Below, piece by piece: positions 16,443 to 22,983 of a stretch of DNA of 30,156 bases. Made by a program: the position numbers and the translations under genes. The notes under the pieces are model-generated. The model worked only from the letters and a program-made list of their open reading frames with translations, was not told the DNA's origin and did no database searches. Origin of the DNA: JBBDYH01 sp040901795 (lineage in GTDB: Bacteria > Planctomycetota > Planctomycetia > Pirellulales > JALHPA01); assembly GCA_040901795.1 (NCBI GenBank), contig JBBDYH010000062.1:1-30156 (forward strand). The letters are read 5' to 3'. Position 1 is the first letter of the stretch. Each line of letters starts with the position of its first letter.

Positions 16443-16852
16443 TGCGCTGGATCGCTCGCCTCTTCGTCCTCCAACTCGGCTTGCAGTTCGATCGCCACGG
16501 CATTCAGAATCTTTTCCGCCTTGGCGACCGCGCCTTCTGCGGCTTTCCTCGTAATGTCGTGCAAGTGGTCGTAGTCGGCTGTTGTCCGCAATCGGCTTAG
16601 GTCCCGAAAGTCATTTCCCAATTGCTGTGGCCACGTCCCGTTCATTACGAGATCGCGGTAAGCCGCCGCTTCAACTGCCGAATGTCGCTTGTAGGACTTT
16701 TTCGTTTTGTGAAGCAACAATGCCGACACCGCATAGAACGCGGCGTAGTAGGCACGGTTGGCGGCAGTCGATGCGTCAATTTCAAGAGTTCTGTTTGCGG
16801 CGTCGAGCGCTCGTTGCGCCTTCTGGAAAAAAGAGCGAAGCTCGCGGGTCAT
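16439..16852 (-). CDS. HEPN domain protein (UPF0332 / HepT-like)
   Basis: A 137-residue all-helical HEPN protein, likely the RNase-like or nucleotidyltransferase-partnered half of a MNT/HEPN pair. Seen: ELRSFFQKAQRALDAA, the family core ANRAYYAAFYAVSALLL, KRHSAVEA and LSRLRTTADYDHLHDIT. The last contains an R-x6-H (RTTADYDH), compatible with the HEPN R-x(4-6)-H RNase motif and with the R-x-x-ADY of UPF0332. The C-terminus is acidic (ELEDEEASD). ATG 16852 (MTRELRSFF) overlaps the stop of the nucleotidyltransferase gene by ATGA, and its own stop overlaps the mnmG start. An upstream in-frame extension lies inside the neighbour and is rejected. Whether it is an active toxin or a degenerate accessory protein cannot be told. 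Confidence 0.85.
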   Translation of the reverse strand: MTRELRSFFQKAQRALDAANRTLEIDASTAANRAYYAAFYAVSALLLHKTKKSYKRHSAVEAAAYRDLVMNGTWPQQLGNDFRDLSRLRTTADYDHLHDITRKAAEGAVAKAEKILNAVAIELQAELEDEEASDPAQ

Positions 16853-17163
16853 AAGGGGATTCCCTCGGAAAGCGCCTCTCGATACAGGCTCATGATTCCC
16901 TTGCGGTAATCGACGACATCCGTCGGCGCCACATCGATCACTCGGCCGCATTGCAGAATGAGTGGAAAGGTTGCTACGGTAGCGGTGTGAATGTCCTCGC
17001 CAAGCTGGATCGGGCCTTCCAGGAGCGCGAGAATATCGATATCGCTGTCCGGACCGGCCTCTCCACGCGCCTCCGAACCGTAGAGCACGGCTCCTCGAAA
17101 GCGAGGCCCGTAAGCCACGGCCAAGCGATCACGGATTTCGGTGAGGAGTTCTCGCGCGACCAT
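16849..17163 (-). CDS. MNT-type nucleotidyltransferase (MntA-like antitoxin)
   Basis: Minimal nucleotidyltransferase of 104 residues with the polymerase-beta-like motif VLYGSEARGEAGPDSDIDIL (GS...DxD). In characterised MntA/HepT systems the partner AMPylates the HEPN toxin and neutralises it; that role is inferred here from the pair structure. ATG 17163 (MVARELLTE) is chosen over an upstream extension with no homology. The stop overlaps the HEPN ATG (ATGA at 16852-16849). A third acidic residue is probably in RVIDVAPTDV. Upstream is a 215-bp hairpin-rich spacer after hisB, so the pair likely has its own promoter, though none is clear to me. Confidence 0.87.
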   Translation of the reverse strand: MVARELLTEIRDRLAVAYGPRFRGAVLYGSEARGEAGPDSDIDILALLEGPIQLGEDIHTATVATFPLILQCGRVIDVAPTDVVDYRKGIMSLYREALSEGIPL

Positions 17164-17258
17164 AGACAGTTCCTTAGCCGGGTAGCCAATATTTCCATTG
17201 TACGGTGCCGCAGTCGGAAGCGCAACCGCCGTCAAGGCTGACAGCAGAGTCGCCGGCA

Positions 17259-17345
17259 GTGTCGGTCCTTCGGACCTACACGGTTAGAATTGATACTGAT
17301 CCCGGCCCTCACGGGCCGGGCTATTCCCTGCCGGCCCTCCGGGCC
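17259..17345. repeat. Three-hairpin cluster downstream of hisB
   Basis: Hairpin A (17259-17281) is GTGT-GGTCC / GGACC-ACAC with a TTC loop. Hairpin B (17301-17320) is a perfect 8-bp CCCGGCCC / GGGCCGGG with loop TCAC. Hairpin C (17333-17345) is GGCCC / GGGCC with loop TCC. None has a T-run, so they look like REP-type repeats more than terminators, although they could slow transcription out of hisB (stop 17379). Confidence 0.7.
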
Positions 17346-17378
17346 TGTGAAAAGATCGCTCACCAATTTCCGCCGTGT

Positions 17379-17972
17379 CTACGACGAAAGCGTTCCCTTC
17401 GTGCTGGGCACGCCGGGCATACGGGGGTCCGTTTCGACGGCCATACGGAGACCGCGGGCGGTGGCTTTGAAGACCGCTTCGCTGATGTGGTGGTTGTTGC
17501 GGCCGTGGTGGAGGAGGATGTGCAGGTTGCACAGAGCGTTGGCCGCTACGGCTTGCCAGAAGTCTTCGACCAGTTCGCTGTCGAAGTCGCCGATCTTGGG
17601 CGATGAAAACGACACGTTGAAGACAAAGAAGTAACGCCCGCTGAGGTCAAGAGCGCTTGTGACAAGCGTCTCTTCCATTGGCAATGTGAAGTGCCCGTAT
17701 CGGCGGACGCCGGACTTATCGCCGAGTGCTTGCCGCAGCGCCTGGCCGAACGCTATGCCCGTGTCTTCGACCGTGTGATGCTGGTCGACCTGCAGATCCC
17801 CCTTGGCCTCGACCGTGAGATCGAACGCTGCATGCTTTGTTAACAGCGTGAGCATGTGATCGAAAAAGCCGACCCCCGTGTTAACCTGCGCATTCCCGCT
17901 GCCGTCGAGGTTGAGCTCGACCGTGACGTCGGTTTCGGCGGTCTGGCGTTCAATGCGGGCGTGGCGCGGCAT
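17379..17972 (-). CDS. hisB: Imidazoleglycerol-phosphate dehydratase
   Basis: Sixth step of histidine synthesis, a Mn-dependent dehydration of IGP to imidazole-acetol phosphate. The 197-residue monofunctional form lacks a histidinol phosphatase domain. Metal-binding motifs are visible twice: FFDHMLTLLTKHA, HHTVEDTGIAFGQAL, and in the second half-repeat HHGRNNHHISEAVFKA. The N-terminus RHARIERQTAETDV is typical. ATG 17972 sits right after a 5-unit GGGTTCA/GGGTTCG array with no Shine-Dalgarno. It follows hisC on the same strand with 43 bp between; together hisD-hisC-hisB are a partial his set, and the remaining genes must be elsewhere. Confidence 0.97.
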   Translation of the reverse strand: MPRHARIERQTAETDVTVELNLDGSGNAQVNTGVGFFDHMLTLLTKHAAFDLTVEAKGDLQVDQHHTVEDTGIAFGQALRQALGDKSGVRRYGHFTLPMEETLVTSALDLSGRYFFVFNVSFSSPKIGDFDSELVEDFWQAVAANALCNLHILLHHGRNNHHISEAVFKATARGLRMAVETDPRMPGVPSTKGTLSS

Positions 17973-17978
17973 GCGAGA

Positions 17979-18014
17979 GGGTTCGGGGTTCGGGGTTCAG
18001 GGTTCAGGGTTCAG
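17979..18014. repeat. Five-unit GGGTTCA/GGGTTCG heptamer array between hisC and hisB
   Basis: GGTTCGG x2 then GGTTCAG x3, filling nearly all of the gap from the hisC stop (18016) to the hisB ATG (17972). On the hisB strand it reads TGAACCC units and ends CCCTCTCGC before the ATG. The TGA within each TGAACCC unit gives extra stop codons in one frame. Confidence 0.92.
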
Positions 18015-18015
18015 C

Positions 18016-19065
18016 TCACTTTTCAACCATACCACTGAGCAAGGTAAGCAGGGCGTCGATCTGTTCGTCGCTGCCGACGGAAATACGGATGCCGTCGCCC
18101 CAACCGGCATAGTTCATGTATCGAACCAGCACCTGGGCGGCCTTCAGTTGCTCGTACAGATCCTTGGCTGGTCGCCGCGCGTGGATGGCCCAGACGAAAT
18201 TGGCCTGAGAGTCGACCACGGCAAAGCCCAGCTCGCGCAGCCGCGCGGTAAGCCGTGAACGCGTTGCCAGAATCTTCCCGCGGTTCTCGGCGAGCCACGC
18301 CTGGTCGTCGATTGCCGCGGTCGCCCCGGCGATCGAAAGCGTGTCGCAGTTGTAGCTGTCCTTGACCTTGATGAGCTGCTCGATCACGTGCGGCTGGGCG
18401 ACGATGTAACCAAACCGCAGCCCGGCCAACGCATACGACTTACTGAGGCTCCGCGAAACCATAATCTTTTCGTTCTCGCGCACCAAAGACACGCAATTCG
18501 TGTCGGCAAAGTCGACGTAGGCTTCGTCCACCAAAAGCGGACAGGGAAACGCCACGGCCAGTTCGCGCACCCGCGCCGGCGGCACCATAGTCCCCGAGGG
18601 GCTATTCGGGTTGGGCAAAAACGCCAGCTTGAGTCGCTCGCGCGGCGCGGCGAAGTCGTCGCCCAGCGTCCAATCAGAGCGGAAATGGATCTCCTCGGCT
18701 TCGGCCGCCTGCAGGTGAGCCAGCGTCTTGTAGAGGATGTAGCTGGGGTACGGTAGCCGCAGCAAATCTCCCTCTCCGACGAACGCTCTCGTGACAATCG
18801 TGAGAATATCGTCGCTGCCGTTGCCGCACAGGATCCAATCGGGCGGCACACCGAGCAACTCCGACGTCCGAGCGCGAAACGCCGTCGCCATGGGATCCGG
18901 ATAGCGCTGCAAGCCCGTCTTAATGGCCGTCCCGATGGCGCGCTGCACGGCGGGCGAACACGGATTCGGATTCTCGTTCGTGTTCAACTTGATAAACTTG
19001 CCCGCGCGCGGCTGTTCGCCAGGGATGTAGCCCGCGATGCGCTCGATTTCGGGGCGGATGAACAT
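18016..19065 (-). CDS. hisC: Histidinol-phosphate aminotransferase
   Basis: PLP-dependent fold-type I aminotransferase that converts imidazole-acetol phosphate and glutamate to histidinol phosphate. It has 349 residues, full length. Seen: KLNTNENP near the N-terminus (substrate-binding Asn motif), LCGNGSDDIL (phosphate-binding region), NPNSPSGTMV, VDEAYVDFAD (Asp contacting the PLP pyridine ring) and SRSLSKSYALAGLRFGY with the PLP-linking Lys at 209. A C-terminal RISVGSDEQIDALL completes the fold. ATG 19065 follows a GGGTTCA-type array immediately upstream, again without a clear ribosome site. It lies between hisD and hisB with spacers of 17 and 43 bp, consistent with a single operon. Confidence 0.97.
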   Translation of the reverse strand: MFIRPEIERIAGYIPGEQPRAGKFIKLNTNENPNPCSPAVQRAIGTAIKTGLQRYPDPMATAFRARTSELLGVPPDWILCGNGSDDILTIVTRAFVGEGDLLRLPYPSYILYKTLAHLQAAEAEEIHFRSDWTLGDDFAAPRERLKLAFLPNPNSPSGTMVPPARVRELAVAFPCPLLVDEAYVDFADTNCVSLVRENEKIMVSRSLSKSYALAGLRFGYIVAQPHVIEQLIKVKDSYNCDTLSIAGATAAIDDQAWLAENRGKILATRSRLTARLRELGFAVVDSQANFVWAIHARRPAKDLYEQLKAAQVLVRYMNYAGWGDGIRISVGSDEQIDALLTLLSGMVEK

Positions 19066-19071
19066 GCGGAA

Positions 19072-19105
19072 GGGTTCGGGGTTCAGGGTTCGGGGTTCAG
19101 GGTCA
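19072..19105. repeat. GGGTTCG/GGGTTCA array at the hisD-hisC junction
   Basis: Four to five units (GGGTTCG GGGTTCA GGGTTCG GGGTTCA GGGTCA). On the his strand it supplies the last codons and the stop of hisD (TGA 19085-19083) and then abuts CCCTTCCGC and the hisC ATG at 19065. Confidence 0.9.
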
Positions 19106-20456
19106 GCCGGATGTCTATGCTGGCGCGATGCGCTGTCAGCCCTTCAGTGGTGGCGAGCGTGCGAATGTCGTCAGCGACGGATTCCAGACCCTCTTTAGTG
19201 AAGGCAGTCACGCTGTTGGATCGCACGAAGTCGGCGGCGGAGAGGCCGCTGGCCCAGCGCGCGGTGCCGCCGGTCGGTAAAACATGCGATGGCCCGGCGG
19301 CGTAATCACCCAGCGCCACGGGACTGTATGGGCCGAGAAACACCGCTCCGGCGTGCGGGATCTTCGCCAACAGCTCCTCAGCATTCTCCGCGGCGATGTG
19401 CAAATGCTCGCTGGCGATCTCGTTTGCCAACGTGCACGCCTCGTCGGCATCGCGGACGAGGATCAATGCGCCGAAATCTTCCAGGCTCTGCCGCGCGAAT
19501 TCGCCCCGCTCAAGCTTCGCCATTTGGGCCGTCAGCTCATGCGCGACGGCATCAACGAGTTTCTGGCTCCAGGTGATCAAAATACCCGAGCCCGGCGCGT
19601 GTTCTGCTTGAGCAATCAAGTCAGCGGCCACGAAGTCGGCGCGAGCCGCGTCGTCGGCGATTACCACGACTTCGCTGGGACCGGCGATGGAGTCGATATC
19701 GACTTCGCCGAAAACATGCTTTTTAGCGAGCGCGACAAACAGATTGCCCGGACCGACGATCTTATCCACTTTTGGGACGCCCTCGACGCCGTAAGCCAGC
19801 GCCGCAACCGCTTGTGCGCCTCCCAACCGATACACCTCGGTAATGCCCAGCTCATGGCACGTGGCGAGCATCGCGGCGTTGTAAGCGCCGAACTGCGTCG
19901 GCGGCGCGACGATCGCCAATTCGCGCACACCCGCCGCTTGCGCCGGTACGGTGGTCATCAACACGGTCGACGGATAAGCCGCCGCGCCCCCCGGCACGCA
20001 GATTCCCACGCGAGCTAAAGGCAAAAAACGCTGCCGCAGATACCCCCCGCCAGGAGCTTCGATCTGCACGTCGCGCGGCACGAGCTCACGCTGAAACCGT
20101 AGAATGTTCTCGCGCACGCGCCGCACCGTCGCCAAAAACTGCGACTCGGCCGCCGCATGAGCGCACCGCAGCTCGTCGGCCGGAACGCGGATGGTTTCCG
20201 CCGTCAGTTCCGCCTTGTCGATCCGCCGCGAGTAATCGAGCACAGCCGCCAGGCCCCGCTCGCGCACGTCGTGGCAGATTCGCTCAACGACTTGCTGCGG
20301 AGTCAGCGCCTGGCCGAAAACCTCGATCGTCCGGCGGCGGCCGGCCTCGCTCACCACGTCGCCCCGCGGGCTGAGGCGCTCGCGCAGCGCCGCGACGGCC
20401 TCGCCAACGTTGTCCTGGCGCGTGTCGATGCGACGGATGTTCAAGCCGGAGCTCAT
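19083..20456 (-). CDS. hisD: Histidinol dehydrogenase
   Basis: Zn- and NAD-dependent enzyme that oxidises histidinol to histidine in two steps, the last of the pathway. The 457-residue protein is slightly longer than the usual ~430. Seen: RRRTIEVFG and PGGAAAYPSTVLMTTVPAQAAG, the NAD-binding region with GGAQAVAALAYG, VDKIVGPGN, the conserved IDSIAGPSEVVVIADD, AEHAPGSG and SEHLHI with a metal/catalytic Glu-His. The start is ATG 20456 (MSSGLNIRRID); the frame stays open ~49 codons further up but that part looks non-coding. The last residues LTLNPEP are encoded by the 7-mer array. It is divergent from the threonine aldolase gene across a 179-bp gap. Confidence 0.96.
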   Translation of the reverse strand: MSSGLNIRRIDTRQDNVGEAVAALRERLSPRGDVVSEAGRRRTIEVFGQALTPQQVVERICHDVRERGLAAVLDYSRRIDKAELTAETIRVPADELRCAHAAAESQFLATVRRVRENILRFQRELVPRDVQIEAPGGGYLRQRFLPLARVGICVPGGAAAYPSTVLMTTVPAQAAGVRELAIVAPPTQFGAYNAAMLATCHELGITEVYRLGGAQAVAALAYGVEGVPKVDKIVGPGNLFVALAKKHVFGEVDIDSIAGPSEVVVIADDAARADFVAADLIAQAEHAPGSGILITWSQKLVDAVAHELTAQMAKLERGEFARQSLEDFGALILVRDADEACTLANEIASEHLHIAAENAEELLAKIPHAGAVFLGPYSPVALGDYAAGPSHVLPTGGTARWASGLSAADFVRSNSVTAFTKEGLESVADDIRTLATTEGLTAHRASIDIRLTLNPEP

Positions 20457-20542
20457 GAGGTTTAGAGTGAGAACGTTGGATACTAGTAAGTAGACACAGG
20501 CGTCGCAGGCGGGTTCAATGGTAGAGTAGGTGCGGTCCCATT

Positions 20543-20570
20543 CTGACGTGTGATCGCGGCTTTTTATAGT
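20543..20570 (+). promoter_or_regulatory. Possible promoter of the threonine aldolase gene
   Basis: CTGACG (20543-20548), a 16-bp spacer, and TATAGT (20565-20570) resemble a sigma70 promoter with 4 and 5 matches. It would start transcription near 20577 and leave a leader of about 60 nt before ATG 20636. Confidence 0.35.
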
Positions 20571-20635
20571 GCAACAGCACTGAAGCGCGGCGAGCAATGG
20601 CACATGGTTGAGTCCCCGGCGAAACCCATATCCCT

Positions 20636-21721
20636 ATGGAAAGACAACTCCTTGATTTCCGCAGCGATACCGTCACAAAACCCACGCAAGCCATGCGGCG
20701 CGCGATGGCCGAGGCCGACGTGGGGGACGACGTGTTTGGCGAAGACCCGACGATCAACCGGCTGCAAGAGCGTGTGGCCGAGATGCTTGGCAAGGAGGCG
20801 GCGGTCTACGTGCCGTCCGGCAGCATGTCGAACCAGATCGGCGTGCGGCTGCATTGTGCGCCGGGCGACGAGTTTATCTGCGAGGCGGGTTGCCACATCT
20901 ACAACTACGAGCAAGGGGCATTCGCGCAGCTCAGCGGCGTGGTGGCACGCACGCTGACGGGCGAATACGGCGTCTTGCGGCGCGAGCAACTTGAAGGACA
21001 AATCCGGCCGGACAACGAGCATCTGGTTCGCACGCGGCTGGTCTGTCTCGAAAACACGCACAACCGCGGCAGCGGGCGAATTCAGCCGTACGACGAGGTC
21101 GAGTCGATCTGTGACTGGGCGCATGCAAACGGACTGCGAACGCACCTGGATGGCGCGCGGCTATTCAACGCCGCCGTGGCCAGCCGTGTCGCCGCGGACC
21201 GCTGGGCGCGCCACTTCGATACCGTCAGCGTCTGCTTCAGCAAGGGACTCGGCGCACCGGTCGGTTCCGCGCTGGCCGGTCCGCGCGACCTGATGGTGCT
21301 GGCGCGGCGGCATCGAAAGCTGTTCGGCGGCACGATGCGTCAAGCGGGAGTCATCGCGGCCGGAGCCCTCTATGCCCTGGAGCACCATGTCGACCGCCTC
21401 GCGGAAGACCACGCCAACGCTCAGCGGCTGGCGGAAATCATCCGCTCGGTCGACGAGTTGGAGCTGCGGCCGCGCGTGGTCGATACGAACATCGTCATCT
21501 TCGCGGTCAATCCACAACTCGGCACAGCCAATGAGTTCGCCACAGCGCTGAAAGAGCGCGGACTGTTGATGCTCTCCGTTGGGCCGCAGTTGATCCGGGC
21601 GGTTACGCATCTGGATGTAAACGGCGACGACGTGGAGCGGGCCGGCGAGATTCTGCGCGAGAGTGTGCGCGTTGCGCGGAAGGGTGGTCGTAGAGTTTCG
21701 GAGGAGGCCGTGGTGTATTAG
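20636..21721 (+). CDS. ltaE: Low-specificity L-threonine aldolase
   Basis: PLP-dependent enzyme that cleaves L-threonine and L-allo-threonine to glycine and acetaldehyde; cytosolic. At 361 residues it is near the usual 335-350. Seen: DFRSDTVTKPT at the N-terminus, GDDVFGEDPTINRLQ, AVYVPSGSMSNQIG, LENTHNRGSGRI, THLDGARLFNAAVA and the PLP-lysine motif SVCFSKGLGAPVGS (K203). The C-terminus RAVTHLDVNGDDVERA is typical of the family. ATG 20636 has no clear Shine-Dalgarno. The stop codon (21719-21721) shares its last G with the first copy of a 15-bp direct repeat that bounds the RAYT region. Confidence 0.94.
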   Translation: MERQLLDFRSDTVTKPTQAMRRAMAEADVGDDVFGEDPTINRLQERVAEMLGKEAAVYVPSGSMSNQIGVRLHCAPGDEFICEAGCHIYNYEQGAFAQLSGVVARTLTGEYGVLRREQLEGQIRPDNEHLVRTRLVCLENTHNRGSGRIQPYDEVESICDWAHANGLRTHLDGARLFNAAVASRVAADRWARHFDTVSVCFSKGLGAPVGSALAGPRDLMVLARRHRKLFGGTMRQAGVIAAGALYALEHHVDRLAEDHANAQRLAEIIRSVDELELRPRVVDTNIVIFAVNPQLGTANEFATALKERGLLMLSVGPQLIRAVTHLDVNGDDVERAGEILRESVRVARKGGRRVSEEAVVY

Positions 21722-21735
21722 CGTCTACCCGTTCC
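21721..21735 (+). repeat. Left copy of the 15-bp direct repeat bounding the RAYT element
   Basis: GCGTCTACCCGTTCC directly after ltaE; an identical copy is at 22437-22451. Between the copies lie 701 bp with the REP hairpins and the RAYT gene. Confidence 0.85.
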
Positions 21736-21736
21736 T

Positions 21737-21781
21737 CGTTCCCACGCTCCGCGTGGGAACGTAGCCGTGCCGCTCCGCGGC
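21737..21781. repeat. REP element, left of RAYT
   Basis: Hairpin with arms CGTTCCCACGC / GCGTGGGAACG, loop TCC (21737-21761), a 7-base spacer beginning TAGCC, then GCCGC / GCGGC with loop TCC (21769-21781). Same design as hairpins 1 and 2 at 10376-10423. Confidence 0.9.
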
Positions 21782-21816
21782 GCGAGACAACATTCTGACG
21801 CCGCTCTGCGATATGA

Positions 21817-22356
21817 ATGATTATGCGAACCCGCTACAAGATCTACGACAACTGTTATCCACATTTCGCGACCTGCTCGATCGTCGGTTGGCTGCCGGTA
21901 TTTGTCCGCCCGCAGCTTGTCGAGATCGTACTCGATTCTTGGCGGTTTCTCATGACCCATGATCGCATGCAGCTCTACGGATACTGCGTTCTCGAAAACC
22001 ATTTGCACTTCATTGCTTCGTCCCATGATTTGTCAGATCAAATAGGGGACTTCAAGTCATATACCGCCCGACGGATCATTGACTGGCTCATCGAGCACAA
22101 CGATCGACGGTTGCTGCACTACCTTGAAATGGAAAAACGCGACCATAAGCAGGACCGTGATTACCAGCTCTGGCAGGAGGGGAGCCACCCGCAGCAGATC
22201 GACAGCGATGAGATGATGTGGCAGAAGCTCGAGTACACTCACAACAACCCGGTTCGGCGCGGCTATGTGGACGATCCGCTGCACTGGCGGTATTCGAGTG
22301 CGCGGAATTATGCAGGCATGCCGGGACTGGTTCCCGTGAGGACGGATTGGCGGTAG
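21817..22356 (+). CDS. REP-associated tyrosine transposase (RAYT, Y1 family)
   Basis: Single-strand-specific HUH endonuclease-type protein of about 180 residues, probably able to cleave and join its cognate REP hairpins. The HUH-like motif is ENHLHFIASS (H62, H64) and the catalytic tyrosine is in FKSYTARRI (Y82), both in the expected order. The C-terminal part has the RAYT hallmarks WQKLEYTHNNPVRRG and WRYSSARNY. It is complete, with several candidate starts within ten bases (ATG 21813 out of frame, 21817 and 21823 in frame). It is flanked by REP hairpins at 21737 and 22375-22419 whose stems are nearly identical, and by 15-bp direct repeats. No other transposase or accessory gene is present, as expected for this domesticated-type family. 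Confidence 0.93.
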   Translation: MIMRTRYKIYDNCYPHFATCSIVGWLPVFVRPQLVEIVLDSWRFLMTHDRMQLYGYCVLENHLHFIASSHDLSDQIGDFKSYTARRIIDWLIEHNDRRLLHYLEMEKRDHKQDRDYQLWQEGSHPQQIDSDEMMWQKLEYTHNNPVRRGYVDDPLHWRYSSARNYAGMPGLVPVRTDWR

Positions 22357-22374
22357 CGGGCAGATTTGTTTCGC

Positions 22375-22439
22375 GCCGCGGAGCGGCACGGAGCCGTTCC
22401 CACGCCGAGCGTGGGAACGAGAGGCGCTGCTGCGCAGCG
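22375..22439. repeat. REP element, right of RAYT, inverted
   Basis: GCCGC / GCGGC with loop GGA (22375-22387), spacer, then CGTTCCCACGC / GCGTGGGAACG with loop CGA (22395-22419), then CGCTGC / GCAGCG with loop TGC (22425-22439). The order of the small and large hairpins is the mirror image of the left element, so the pair brackets the gene as an inverted couple. Confidence 0.88.
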
Positions 22440-22451
22440 TCTACCCGTTCC
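22437..22451 (+). repeat. Right copy of the 15-bp direct repeat bounding the RAYT element
   Basis: GCGTCTACCCGTTCC identical to 21721-21735. On the minus strand it encodes the last codons and the stop (TAG 22443-22441) of the cyclic-nucleotide-binding gene. Confidence 0.85.
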
Positions 22452-22983
22452 AGCCGCGGAAGAGCTTAGTGCGGAACTCGCTCCACTCGGCCTGCGCGCC
22501 GTCCACTTTTTGGCGGAGCATCAAGTCAGTCACCCAGTCGTCCATCCGTCGCATCCGTTCGGCCAGCTCCTCGACCACATTGTAGGCTAGCTTGTAAGCC
22601 ACCCACACGCCTTCGGCGATCAGGTCGTGGTAATCGACGTGCGAGATCCGCAATAACTTCACGTTGGTTTTCGCGCGCACGTCGGCCGAATGCGGCGCCG
22701 GATGGAAGAAGCTCATCTCGCCGAAGTGTTGATAGGGTTCCAACATGGCCAGCACGACCGATTCCGAGCGGGGGTTGTCGGGCAACAACCGCTTGACGAC
22801 TTCGCAGGTTCCTTCGAGCATCACCCACAGATTGCGCGAGCTTTCGCCTTGACGGATGACCGCCTCGCCGGCCGCGAAGGAGTGCATTTGGATCACCTCG
22901 GCAATCTGCCGGCATTCGGTCTCGTTCAATTCCTGGAAGAGCGGAATCGAGCGGAGCACTTGAATTCCAAACGAAATACTCAT
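22441..22983 (-). CDS. Cyclic-nucleotide-binding domain protein (CRP-like effector fold, no DNA-binding domain)
   Basis: A 180-residue cytosolic protein with one cNMP-binding-type beta-roll. Seen: LRSIPLFQELNETECRQIAEVIQ, AAGEAVIRQGESSRNLWVMLEGTCEV, and the phosphate-cassette region HFGEMSFFHPAPHSADVRAKTNVKLL. The last keeps FGEMSF, but the classical Arg-Ala-A tail is altered, so nucleotide binding is uncertain. The C-terminal ~60 residues are helical (AYKLAYNVVEELAERMRRMDDWV) without a recognisable HTH. ATG 22983 overlaps the glutamate dehydrogenase stop (ATGA), pointing to translational coupling; a longer upstream reading is only the shadow of the neighbour. The final residues lie in the 15-bp direct repeat. 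A regulatory link to glutamate dehydrogenase is inferred from the overlap only. Confidence 0.85.
   Translation of the reverse strand: MSISFGIQVLRSIPLFQELNETECRQIAEVIQMHSFAAGEAVIRQGESSRNLWVMLEGTCEVVKRLLPDNPRSESVVLAMLEPYQHFGEMSFFHPAPHSADVRAKTNVKLLRISHVDYHDLIAEGVWVAYKLAYNVVEELAERMRRMDDWVTDLMLRQKVDGAQAEWSEFRTKLFRGWNG

Noticed and set aside
17259..17345. Intrinsic terminator after hisB
   Set aside because: Stable hairpins but no T-run on either strand; listed as repeats.
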